Origin: Arthrobacter sp. V1I7
GTDB taxonomy: Bacteria > Actinomycetota > Actinomycetes > Actinomycetales > Micrococcaceae
Assembly: GCF_030817015.1 (NCBI RefSeq)
Contig: NZ_JAUSYS010000001.1
Coordinates: forward strand, 3,658,001 to 3,722,000
Length of the DNA: 64,000 bases
Reading direction: 5' to 3'
Positions 55,039-62,772 of the stretch are shown one piece after another (position 1 is the first letter of the stretch; every line of letters begins with the position of its first letter). The notes beneath the pieces are model-generated. The model was not told the origin of the DNA. It saw only the letters and a list, made by a program, of their open reading frames with translations, and searched no databases. A program made the translations under genes and the position numbers.

Positions 55039-55674
55039 TCAACCGCGGCTGTGAGCGATCAGCCAGCCGGCCATCTCGCGGGAGCGGCCTGCGGCGGCGC
55101 GGTCGCCCTCCGCAGCGGAGACGATGGATCCCTTCATGAGGATGTGCCAGGACCGGGAAAAGTTTTCCGGATCGCGCAGCCCTGCCTCTTCGGCCAGTTG
55201 CTGAACATGGGTACGGATTTTCGCAAGGTAGTCGATACTGGCCTGGCCAAGCGGATGGTCCGGACCCATTTCGAGGAGGATGTTCACGAACGAGCACGCC
55301 TCGAAATCATCGCGTGCGAACCAGTCGGCAAAGACGTCAAAGATGGCGAGCAACTGCTCCTCCGGGGTCTCGCCCCGACGCCGGGCCTCTGTGATGATCT
55401 TGTCCACGGTCCACTGCTGGTCCCGGCGTTCGAGGAAGGCCAGCACCAGATCGTCCTTGGAAGCGAAATGCCGGTAAAAGCTCGCCTTGGCCACTCCAGA
55501 ACGGCTGATTAGTTCGTTGACACCGACGCCCCGGACGCCCCGCCGGGAAAACAGCTCATAGGCGACGTCGAGAATCCGCTCCCGCACTCCCGGGACAGCG
55601 TCAGCGACAGACGCACTGTTCGGCAGCTCGGGCGGCGGGGACGATCTCCGAACGGGACTAGTTGAAAGTGACAT
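55039..55674 (-). CDS. TetR family transcriptional regulator
   Basis: A protein of 211 residues. The HTH occupies about residues 30-75 (RERILDVAYELFSRRGVRGVGVNELISRSGVAKASFYRHFASKDDLVLAFL), the C-terminal ligand domain is helical (FARDDFEACSFVNILLEMGPDHPLGQASIDYLAKIRTHVQQLAEEAGL). The ATG at 55674 is favoured; a longer frame to 55935 runs through the divergent gene. Palindromes at 55699-55727 could be its operator. Confidence 0.88.
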   Translation of the reverse strand: MSLSTSPVRRSSPPPELPNSASVADAVPGVRERILDVAYELFSRRGVRGVGVNELISRSGVAKASFYRHFASKDDLVLAFLERRDQQWTVDKIITEARRRGETPEEQLLAIFDVFADWFARDDFEACSFVNILLEMGPDHPLGQASIDYLAKIRTHVQQLAEEAGLRDPENFSRSWHILMKGSIVSAAEGDRAAAGRSREMAGWLIAHSRG

Positions 55675-55698
55675 CAAAAATATTCTAGCGTGTTGCGA

Positions 55699-55727
55699 GA
55701 CAGAGTGGTCTGTCCGGAGTAGACTCC
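55699..55727. promoter_or_regulatory. Palindromes in the tetR/hypothetical divergent region
   Basis: GACAGA-GTGG-TCTGTC (55699-55714) and GGAGT-AG-ACTCC (55716-55727) are two perfect short inverted repeats lying side by side, 25 bp upstream of the TetR start. The first has a typical TetR-operator length. Confidence 0.4.
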
Positions 55728-55790
55728 CTATTCGGGCCTTGGACTTGCAGTCCGCAGTGCTCGAAACTACTACGCACGCGGGAGAGCCAG

Positions 55791-56087
55791 ATGTTGCATC
55801 AGCTGATGTCAGAGGAGTCACTGAGTCCCGACGCACCACGCTCCACGCCATCCTCCGTAGCCCGGTTAAACGACTACCGGCGGGCCAAAGGGGCTGACCC
55901 TGATGTCGAGCCCCTGCGCAGGCAGGTGTCGGCAATCATTGATGCGATTCTCGCTGACAACGCGCCCGATGAGGCGGAGGTGCGCGAAAAGCTTCGCCGG
56001 CATGTCGCCCGCAACCCCGGTCGGCCGGAAAAGGCGCTCCTGGGCCACTTGATCTCAATGTCAGACCGGCAGGACGAAGCAGGGTAA
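55791..56087 (+). CDS. Small hypothetical protein
   Basis: A protein of 98 residues, hydrophilic and helical, rich in Arg/Glu/Ala (LRRQVSAIIDAILADNAPDEAEVREKLRRHVARNPGRPEKALLGHL). No family recognised. Divergent from tetR; no obvious ribosome-binding site precedes the ATG, and an internal start at ATG 55806 is possible. Confidence 0.5.
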   Translation: MLHQLMSEESLSPDAPRSTPSSVARLNDYRRAKGADPDVEPLRRQVSAIIDAILADNAPDEAEVREKLRRHVARNPGRPEKALLGHLISMSDRQDEAG

Positions 56088-56170
56088 CTGCGGAAATCGC
56101 CTGGCCGCCCCAACTCCCGCTCGGCGACCTTACTTTCACGCCAGCCTCCACGGAACCCTCATCGCCACGC

Positions 56171-57397
56171 CTACCGGCTGATCGTGGCCTGCCGCACGAC
56201 TTCGCCCCAGGATTGTTGTGCAAGATCCGCCACGGAGGCCAGGATCTCCGCGGGCGACTTGGACAGATCCAGGGGAAACTCCACAATGTCGATGTCCGTG
56301 TTCAGGATCCGACGCAGCTTGATTTCCCCGGCACCCGGGTAGATGAGCCACGCCGTCGGGACGCGCAACGAGGTGCAGTACGCCAGCATCCGGTAATGGT
56401 CGCCGGAGAGTGAAGCCCCGACGTCGGATGCCGCCTGGTACTTCGCGTCGTAGACCATCACCGGCCGTCCGCCCAGCAGGTGCACGGCGCCCGGCTGCAC
56501 GATGATCCGGTCCGAGTCCCGGACGGCTTCGTTGAGCAAGGCGTTGTACCGCAGCCGCATCTCCCCCGGGAAGGCGGTCATGGCCTCCCGCAGTGCGACC
56601 CCGACGAAGTCCTCGAACACGCTGGACATGTCCACCACAAACGACGCCGACTGCTGCTTGCCGTCGCCGGCTTCCGCGGAGGCGTTGCGCAGGATCAGTT
56701 CGGCGAGCCGCAGGGCAGCGTGGTAGCGGGTATTCATCCGGCTGGCCCGCCAGGCCGGCAGTGGCGCACCGGACTGAAGGCGGGTCACGGCGGCGAGCTT
56801 CCCGTTCAGTTGGCGCAGCCTGCTGAGGACTTCGGGGCGCACCCCCGGGACCTGGGACATCCGCTCGAGCGCGGCCCGAAGGATCCGGTTTTCCGCAATG
56901 TCTTCGGTGAACTCGTCATAGGAGACCTCCAGCGGGACCAGCATGCCGGGTCGGCGGGAGATCTGGTCCGAGATCCGGATCCTGCCCTTGACCGTCCGGA
57001 GGGATTCGTCCACGCTCAGGTAGCCTTGCAGGACTCCGCGGCTGAGGGCGCGGTTCGCGAGTTGCGCCAGCGATTCGGCCAGGGCGCTCCAGAGGTCTGT
57101 CTCCTCGACGGCGGAGACGGAATCCTCGCGGAAGCCCTGGTCCCCCGCGTAGCCCAGCAGGAACAGCAGCCGGCCCAGCCCGAGTCGCTCCTTGGGCCGC
57201 ACCTCCAGTTGCACCGTCGGGGTGCGAACGGACCCGACTCTCCCGACGGGCTCGATTCGGTACAGCCCCATGCCCATCGGCGAGGCCTTCGCGAGCCCGC
57301 TTCCGTTGATGTAGGCCGCGCTGGCCGGGTCGAGCCGCTCCGCGACCCCGACGGAGAGCTCGTCCAGCACGATCCGGCGCAGCGAAGCCGCGCCCAT
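56171..57397 (-). CDS. mcrC: McrC-type subunit of a modification-dependent restriction system
   Basis: About 408 residues. Residues up to about 100 hold VRTPTVQLEVRPKERLGLGRLLFLLGYAGDQGF, typical of McrC N-terminal domains. The C-terminal PD-(D/E)XK nuclease shows GRPVMVYDAKYQAASDVG (D...DxK, with the AKYQ lysine) after an Asp-containing strand. The nuclease works only with the McrB GTPase encoded immediately upstream (TTG at 57427 is an alternative start overlapping mcrB; ATG at 57397 is given here). Confidence 0.85.
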   Translation of the reverse strand: MGAASLRRIVLDELSVGVAERLDPASAAYINGSGLAKASPMGMGLYRIEPVGRVGSVRTPTVQLEVRPKERLGLGRLLFLLGYAGDQGFREDSVSAVEETDLWSALAESLAQLANRALSRGVLQGYLSVDESLRTVKGRIRISDQISRRPGMLVPLEVSYDEFTEDIAENRILRAALERMSQVPGVRPEVLSRLRQLNGKLAAVTRLQSGAPLPAWRASRMNTRYHAALRLAELILRNASAEAGDGKQQSASFVVDMSSVFEDFVGVALREAMTAFPGEMRLRYNALLNEAVRDSDRIIVQPGAVHLLGGRPVMVYDAKYQAASDVGASLSGDHYRMLAYCTSLRVPTAWLIYPGAGEIKLRRILNTDIDIVEFPLDLSKSPAEILASVADLAQQSWGEVVRQATISR

Positions 57398-57413
57398 GGC
57401 GCGCGCGCCCTGG

Positions 57414-59645
57414 CTAGGCGTGCTCAAGGCGGGCGAGCAGTTGGTCCAGTCCGAACCGTTCCTCCAGCTGGGCCCGGCTGAGCTGGCCGTGATAGTGCTC
57501 CTCGAGCAGCGGCATCAGCTCGTACTTCCAGATTCGGCGCAGGCCCTTGGGGCTCTGGGCGGACTTCTTCATGAAGTAGGACGGCCCGATCATGAGGTCG
57601 CGGTCCCACTCATCGATCGCATCGTTGAGTGCGTCCATCAGCAGCGCCGGCGTGGTGTCCAGCTCCCTGGCCTGCAGGAAGCGCAGCAGCGAGCCTTTCA
57701 CCGGCTCGGTTTTGGGGTGCAGCTCGATGAAGTTGAAGCGTCGCCGGATGGCGGCGTCCATCATCGCGATGGAACGGTCCGCGGTGTTCATGGTGCCGAT
57801 GATGTACAGGTTGTCCGGCAGCGTGAAGGGCTCGTTGGGGCTGTACTGGAGATAGATCCTGTCGTCACGGTACTCGAGCAGGAAGTACAGCTCGCCGAAA
57901 ACCTTCGCGAGGTTCGCCCGGTTCATCTCATCGATGATCAGGAAGTACGGCTTGCTCTCATTGCCGGGTTTGGCCGCCTCCTCGGCGATGCGGCGCAGCG
58001 GACCGGCGACAAGCTTGAAGGACACCTGTCCCTCATCCGTCTTGTCCGGGCGGAAACCCTCGAAGAAGTCCTCGTAGGCGTACGAAGGGTGGAACTGCAC
58101 CAGCTTCACCCGCTCGTCGGTGGTATCGCCGGCGAGCTGCGCCGCCAAGTGCTTGGCCAGATAGGTCTTGCCGGTACCGGGCGGCCCGTACAGCACCAGC
58201 TGCCGGTTTTCCTCCAAGAGTTCCGCGATCTCCTGCAACGGCTCCAGGTCCATGTGCAGGGAAGCGGCGAATTCCGGAGTCAGCGGGCGGAAACCCTCAG
58301 AAGCGAGTTCGACGACGATGTCAGCTGCGGCGCCGTCGCCGGCTTCGGCTTCCGCTTCGGCCGGCAGGAGGGCCTCGAGCGACTGGATCACCCGGGTTAT
58401 GTCGACAACGATCCCCGAGGACGCCAGCTGCCGCTGCACGTGCCGGGGCAGCTCCGACATGCTGTGGGTTTCGTCGAACCAGCGGACCTTGCGGCGCAAC
58501 CGCCGGTTGTCCTGATGGTGTTCGGGTTCACCCAGGACAACGCCCACCCGTACGGTGCCCGAGCTCTGGTACAGGGCGAGGTCGCCGGGCTTCATCACGG
58601 TCAGGAAGGCGAAGACGGCGGTCTTGGTGTCCTCGCGCTCCACGTAGCTGAGGTGCTTGTAGTCCTCATCCACGGCGTGCTGGACCAGCCCGGCGGTGAC
58701 GCCCGGATCGAGCAGGCGGAGGTGTTCGACGTCGAGCGTCACCGTTTCATCGGCCTGCCAGGTGCCGAGCATGTCGGCGTTGTCCTGATGCGTGCGCAGC
58801 AGCCAAGCGCGGCGGCCGGGGTCTCCCACCTTGCGCCACTGGCTCACGAGCTGGCGGGAGTACCAGTCGATCCGCTGGCCGGCCTGCTCGTCCAGGTGCA
58901 GGCGGATGCGGTGGATGTCGGCCGAGATTTCCTCGTCGCTGTCCCCCTTAGCCCCGCCCACGAGCGAGGCAAAGGCGTCGCGGATTTCCTGGCGCTCGAT
59001 GTCGGCCACGACCGGCTCGAAGTAGCTCGGCCAGACCAGGAATTCGATGCTGCGGCGGATCGCCGGCTGGTCATCGGGAGTGCCGGCAACCAGCAGGTGG
59101 AAGGCCAGCGGGTCCTTGACGGCGGCGGCGACGACACCAGCGGGCCGCCGGGCGACGTGCTGGACGAAACGGCAGAGCCACTTCAGGTGATCCCAGATGG
59201 TCCAGTTGAACTCCGCGGTACGGTCCCGGATCACGCCGTGGTCGGTCATGCCCGCATACAGCTCGTCCGGAAGTTCCAAAGGCGGTTCCAGCCACGTTGC
59301 GGCCTCGGCCACCCGGGCGCGTTTCACCTTGAGGGATTTCACCTCATGGGCCAATGGAAGGGACTGAAGAAACAGCAGCTCAACTGCCAGTTGCTTGGCT
59401 CCCCGGGAAGCATCCGCCAGGTTCTCCCGGAGGTTGGTCATCATGGGCGCCTTGGAGTCCGGCACACCCCGCTCGAGGCGTTCCAGCAACTCCGCGGCGG
59501 CCTGCACCGACCAGGTTTTGGTGCGTCCGTCCAAGGCCGAGGCCTTGCCGTGCAACCCCGGCCCCAAGACAAACCACGCCGCGTCCTCAATCTCCTTGGA
59601 GATGCCGAGGGCGCGGTGCATGGCAGGCTTTTTGGATGGGGTCAT
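57414..59645 (-). CDS. mcrB: McrB-type AAA+ GTPase with PUA/EVE-like recognition domain
   Basis: A protein of 743 residues. Residues about 350-395 (GDLALYQSSGTVRVGVVLGEPEHH...RRKVRWF) resemble the PUA/EVE-like modified-base reading domains found before McrB motors. The AAA+ GTPase has Walker A (LYGPPGTGKTYLAKHLA, about 485), Walker B (FLIIDEMNRAN) and the McrB signature MNTADRS (about 620), ending DRDLMIGPSYFM. The first 350 residues are a long helical region without a name I can give. It would power cleavage of DNA carrying modified bases. Confidence 0.88.
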   Translation of the reverse strand: MTPSKKPAMHRALGISKEIEDAAWFVLGPGLHGKASALDGRTKTWSVQAAAELLERLERGVPDSKAPMMTNLRENLADASRGAKQLAVELLFLQSLPLAHEVKSLKVKRARVAEAATWLEPPLELPDELYAGMTDHGVIRDRTAEFNWTIWDHLKWLCRFVQHVARRPAGVVAAAVKDPLAFHLLVAGTPDDQPAIRRSIEFLVWPSYFEPVVADIERQEIRDAFASLVGGAKGDSDEEISADIHRIRLHLDEQAGQRIDWYSRQLVSQWRKVGDPGRRAWLLRTHQDNADMLGTWQADETVTLDVEHLRLLDPGVTAGLVQHAVDEDYKHLSYVEREDTKTAVFAFLTVMKPGDLALYQSSGTVRVGVVLGEPEHHQDNRRLRRKVRWFDETHSMSELPRHVQRQLASSGIVVDITRVIQSLEALLPAEAEAEAGDGAAADIVVELASEGFRPLTPEFAASLHMDLEPLQEIAELLEENRQLVLYGPPGTGKTYLAKHLAAQLAGDTTDERVKLVQFHPSYAYEDFFEGFRPDKTDEGQVSFKLVAGPLRRIAEEAAKPGNESKPYFLIIDEMNRANLAKVFGELYFLLEYRDDRIYLQYSPNEPFTLPDNLYIIGTMNTADRSIAMMDAAIRRRFNFIELHPKTEPVKGSLLRFLQARELDTTPALLMDALNDAIDEWDRDLMIGPSYFMKKSAQSPKGLRRIWKYELMPLLEEHYHGQLSRAQLEERFGLDQLLARLEHA

Positions 59646-59715
59646 CCTTTCAATTTACAGGCTTAAGCTGAACGCCGGCATCATGGGTGCCTCAGGGCTC
59701 CTGCCAGGAAGGCGC

Positions 59716-59820
59716 TGGCAGCAGACCGGCCGCGCGGGGACCGACCCGCTGCTCGTGGCAGCAGACCGGCCACGAGGGACCGACCCGCTGCTCCTGGCAG
59801 CCGGCCCAGCACCGCGGCCC
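59716..59820. repeat. 40-bp direct repeat upstream of mcrB
   Basis: The segment 59716-59755 (core GGCAGCAGACCGGCC) is repeated at 59756-59794 with few changes, followed by a partial third copy (GGCAGCCGGCCCAGC). It lies between the mcrB start and the end of the next gene on the same strand, so it may hold the mcrB promoter region. No gene is seen in it. Confidence 0.65.
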
Positions 59821-59830
59821 CGAACTGTCG

Positions 59831-60085
59831 CTATCGGACTGTGGGGTCGCGCCTGACGCCGAAGGTGAAATAACCGGCCGGGCCGATGAAGTTGACCAGG
59901 GTGGCCACCCGCCACAGCGCCTTGCTGCCACGGATCTGCTCGGCCGGACGGCGCGAGATATCACGTTGCGCCGCAATCAGGAGCGAGAGGTGAACGCCGG
60001 CCGCCGTGATGGTGCCGAACTTTGCCAGCGGCGGAAGTTCGGCCCAGGACTTCTTCCGGGCATTCATCTTGCTTCGTCTCGTCAT
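59831..60085 (-). CDS. PLDc_N-like small membrane protein
   Basis: A protein of 84 residues. Two hydrophobic stretches (FGTITAAGVHLSLLIAA and ATLVNFIGPAGYFTFGV) flank a QRDISRRPAEQIRGSKALWRV loop, the pattern of PLDc_N-type proteins. GGAAGGAG nine bases before the ATG at 60085 is strong. A possible 23-codon leader frame overlaps the start. Confidence 0.7.
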   Translation of the reverse strand: MTRRSKMNARKKSWAELPPLAKFGTITAAGVHLSLLIAAQRDISRRPAEQIRGSKALWRVATLVNFIGPAGYFTFGVRRDPTVR

Positions 60086-60153
60086 AGGTCGTTACTCCTT
60101 CCTTCCGCGGGAGTGGATGCTTCCGCGGGAGTGGGTGCTTCCGGGGTGTTCAT
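60082..60153 (-). CDS. Possible 23-codon leader ORF containing an 18-bp repeat
   Basis: A frame reading MNTPEAPTPAEASTPAEGRSNDL ends in a four-base overlap (ATGA) with the start of the next gene. It encodes a TPAE repeat that mirrors the tandem 18-bp DNA repeat at 60102-60137. No ribosome-binding site is visible before its ATG, so it may only be the repeat read in frame. Confidence 0.22.
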   Translation of the reverse strand: MNTPEAPTPAEASTPAEGRSNDL

Positions 60154-60226
60154 TCTAGAGGCGATCCGTGGCCCCGAGGTAGAGTCGCGGCGTGCAGGCA
60201 GAAGGGCGTACTGGCCGGCCGCGGGC

Positions 60227-60685
60227 CTACGGTGCAGCGCGGACGGCGTTCGGATGCGCGGGAGTGAACCGCGCAAGCGTCTCCTTCTGCTCCGGGGTCA
60301 GCCGCAGCACGCGCCCGGTGGCTTCTTCCACGAAGGCAAGGTGGCTCGTGGCGCGGACGCAGTCCTCCCGCGTCACGGGGTCCTGCACCAGGTAGTGGAT
60401 GTCGAAGCTCGCTCCCTTCACCGCGCCGATCCAGAGCTGGACCAGCGCAGGAATGTTGCGGTATTCGAGCGTCCGCACGTAGCGGATCTTGTGCTCCACG
60501 ACGAGGGCCAGGGTGCCCTCCGGGACCTCGCTGAACAGCGGCACCGGCGGCTCGATTCCGGGTAATCCGGCACCGCGGGGCGGGCCGAACGCCGCAATGC
60601 GGGCTTCCTCCAGGATGCGGACGACCTGCACATTGTTGATGTGGCCGTAGGCATCCATATCGCTCCAGCGCATCGGCACCTGCAC
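60227..60685 (-). CDS. Acyl-CoA thioesterase, hotdog (4HBT) fold
   Basis: About 152 residues. MRWSDMDAYGHINNVQVVRILEEARIAAF near the start holds the catalytic Asp of the DxDxYGHxNN motif. The rest (VVEHKIRYVRTLEYRNIPALVQLWIGAV, CVRATSHLAFVEEATGRVLRL) is typical of the YbgC/FcbC group. The GTG at 60685 or the ATG at 60673 could start it; no in-frame start lies closer to the upstream ABC gene. Confidence 0.8.
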   Translation of the reverse strand: MQVPMRWSDMDAYGHINNVQVVRILEEARIAAFGPPRGAGLPGIEPPVPLFSEVPEGTLALVVEHKIRYVRTLEYRNIPALVQLWIGAVKGASFDIHYLVQDPVTREDCVRATSHLAFVEEATGRVLRLTPEQKETLARFTPAHPNAVRAAP

Positions 60686-60729
60686 CTCGATGCGCCGGGG
60701 GTCCTCAACGGCGCCCGGCCCGGAGGCGC

Positions 60730-62772
60730 TCAGCTGTGCACCGCCGTCGCATCGTCGGCTGTGTTTTCCGAAAAGGCCGCCTCGGCATCCTCGCCAGCGA
60801 ACTGGGACATGTACAGGCGGTAGTAGGCGCCCTTCAGCTCCAGCAGTTCCGCATGACTGCCCTGCTCCACGATCCGCCCGGCTTCCATCACCAGGATGGT
60901 GTCGGCGTCGCGGATGGTGGAGAGACGGTGGGCGATCACAAAACTGGTCCGGTCCGTGCGCAGCGCCGCCATGGCCTTCTGGACCAGCACCTCGGTGCGG
61001 GTATCCACCGAACTCGTCGCCTCGTCCAGGATCAACAGCGACGGGTTCGCCACGAAGGCACGCGCGATGGTGATCAGCTGCTTCTCGCCGGCGCTGACGT
61101 TGTTGCCTTCCTCGTCGAGGACGGTGTTGTAACCGTCCGGAAGGGCCCGGACGAAGCGGTCCACGAAGGTGGCCTTGGCCGCCTCCATCACCTGATCCTC
61201 GGTGGCGTCCAGATTGCCGTAGCGGATGTTCTCGTAGATGGTGCCGCCGAACAGCCACGCGTCCTGCAACACCATGCCGACCTTGGAGCGCAGTTCCGCG
61301 CGGCTCAGCTGCGTGACGTCAACGCCGTCGAGAGTAATGCTGCCGCCCTGGAGTTCGTAGAAGCGCATCACCAGGTTCACCAGGGTGGTCTTGCCGGCAC
61401 CGGTGGGCCCGACGATCGCCACGGTGTGGCCGGGCTCGGCCGTGAAGGACAGCTCCTCGATCAGCGGCTTGTCCGGGGTGTAGCTGAAGGTGACGCGCCG
61501 GAACTCCACGTGGCCGTCGGTCTTCGCGGGGAGCTGCCCGGTGGCGGTCTCCGCGTCCTGCTCATCGGCGTCGAGGAATTCAAAGACCCGCTCCGCGGAC
61601 GCGACGCCGGACTGCAGCATGTTGGCCATGCCGGCCATCTGGCCCAGCGGCTGGGTGAACTCGCGGGAGTACTGGATGAACGCGGTGGCGTCGCCCAGGC
61701 TCATGCCGCCGGAAGCGACGCGGAGGCCGCCGACGACGGCGATGCCCACGTAGCTGAGGTAAGACACAAACTGCATGACCGGCATGATCATGCCGGAGAC
61801 GAACTGCGCGCCGAAGCTGGCCTTGTAGAGGGCCTCGTTGCGTTCGTCGAAGCGGGCGAGCATGTCGGCGTCGCGGCCGAAGACGCGGACCAGGTCGTGG
61901 CCGGAGAAGGATTCCTCGATCTGGCCGTTGAGTTCGCCGGTGTTCTTCCACTGCGAGGCGAAGAGCTTCTGGCTCCGGGAGCCGATGATGCCGGCGGCAA
62001 CGCCGGAGAGCGGCAGCGCGATGAGGGCGATCAGGGCCAGCTGCCAGGACACGATGAACATCATGATCACGATGCCGATCACCGTCAGCGCGGAGTTCAC
62101 CAGCTGGGCGAAGGCCTGCTGGAGCGCCTGCTGGATGTTGTCCACATCGTTGGTGACCCGGGAGAGGATGTCGCCGCGCTGCCGGGTGTCGAAGTAGTTC
62201 AGCGGCAGCTTGTTCAGCTTCTTTTCGGTGTCATCGCGCAATTGGCGGACCACGCGCATGACGAGGACGTTCAGGACGTAGCCCTGCAGCCAGAGGAAAA
62301 TATTGGCCACGAAGTACATCACCAGGACCACGCTGATGAGGAAACCGAGTTTCTGGAAGTCGATGCCGACGCCGGGGATCAGGTCCATCTTGGCGAGCAT
62401 GTCCGCGAAGTTATTCTCGCCCTGGTCCCGGAGGCCCTCGACGAACTCATCCTTGGTGACCCCCGCGGGCAGTTGTTTGCCCACCACTCCCCCGAAGATC
62501 ACGTCCATCGCCTGGCCGAGGATCCGGGGCGCGATCACATTGAGGACGACGGCGACGGCGACCATGAAGAAGACCGCGATGATACCGGTCCGCTCGGGCT
62601 TGAGCAGGCCCAGCAGCCGCTTCGCGGAGGGCCAGAAGTGCTCGGCTTTCTTGGATGCCACGGCGCCGAACATGCCGCCGTCGGCCTCGCCCGGGGTGTA
62701 TTCCTCCTCGTAGAAATCATCGTCGGGGGCAGCGTCCGGAGTATTGGTAATGACCTTTTCGTTGGTGCTCAT
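60730..62772 (-). CDS. ABC exporter half-transporter, canonical ATP site
   Basis: A protein of 680 residues: six membrane segments (about 60-370), then the nucleotide domain with Walker A VGPTGAGKTTLV, signature VSAGEKQL (unusual AGEKQ) and Walker B LLILDEATSSVD with the catalytic Glu. A hydrophilic N-terminal extension of about 45 residues precedes the first segment. It pairs with the next gene, whose stop overlaps its start (ATGA), to make a heterodimeric multidrug- or lipid-type exporter. Confidence 0.9.
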   Translation of the reverse strand: MSTNEKVITNTPDAAPDDDFYEEEYTPGEADGGMFGAVASKKAEHFWPSAKRLLGLLKPERTGIIAVFFMVAVAVVLNVIAPRILGQAMDVIFGGVVGKQLPAGVTKDEFVEGLRDQGENNFADMLAKMDLIPGVGIDFQKLGFLISVVLVMYFVANIFLWLQGYVLNVLVMRVVRQLRDDTEKKLNKLPLNYFDTRQRGDILSRVTNDVDNIQQALQQAFAQLVNSALTVIGIVIMMFIVSWQLALIALIALPLSGVAAGIIGSRSQKLFASQWKNTGELNGQIEESFSGHDLVRVFGRDADMLARFDERNEALYKASFGAQFVSGMIMPVMQFVSYLSYVGIAVVGGLRVASGGMSLGDATAFIQYSREFTQPLGQMAGMANMLQSGVASAERVFEFLDADEQDAETATGQLPAKTDGHVEFRRVTFSYTPDKPLIEELSFTAEPGHTVAIVGPTGAGKTTLVNLVMRFYELQGGSITLDGVDVTQLSRAELRSKVGMVLQDAWLFGGTIYENIRYGNLDATEDQVMEAAKATFVDRFVRALPDGYNTVLDEEGNNVSAGEKQLITIARAFVANPSLLILDEATSSVDTRTEVLVQKAMAALRTDRTSFVIAHRLSTIRDADTILVMEAGRIVEQGSHAELLELKGAYYRLYMSQFAGEDAEAAFSENTADDATAVHS

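Noticed and set aside
57396..59666. A 756-codon frame opposite mcrB
   Set aside because: Shadow of mcrB; composition is Gln/Arg/His-rich without motifs.
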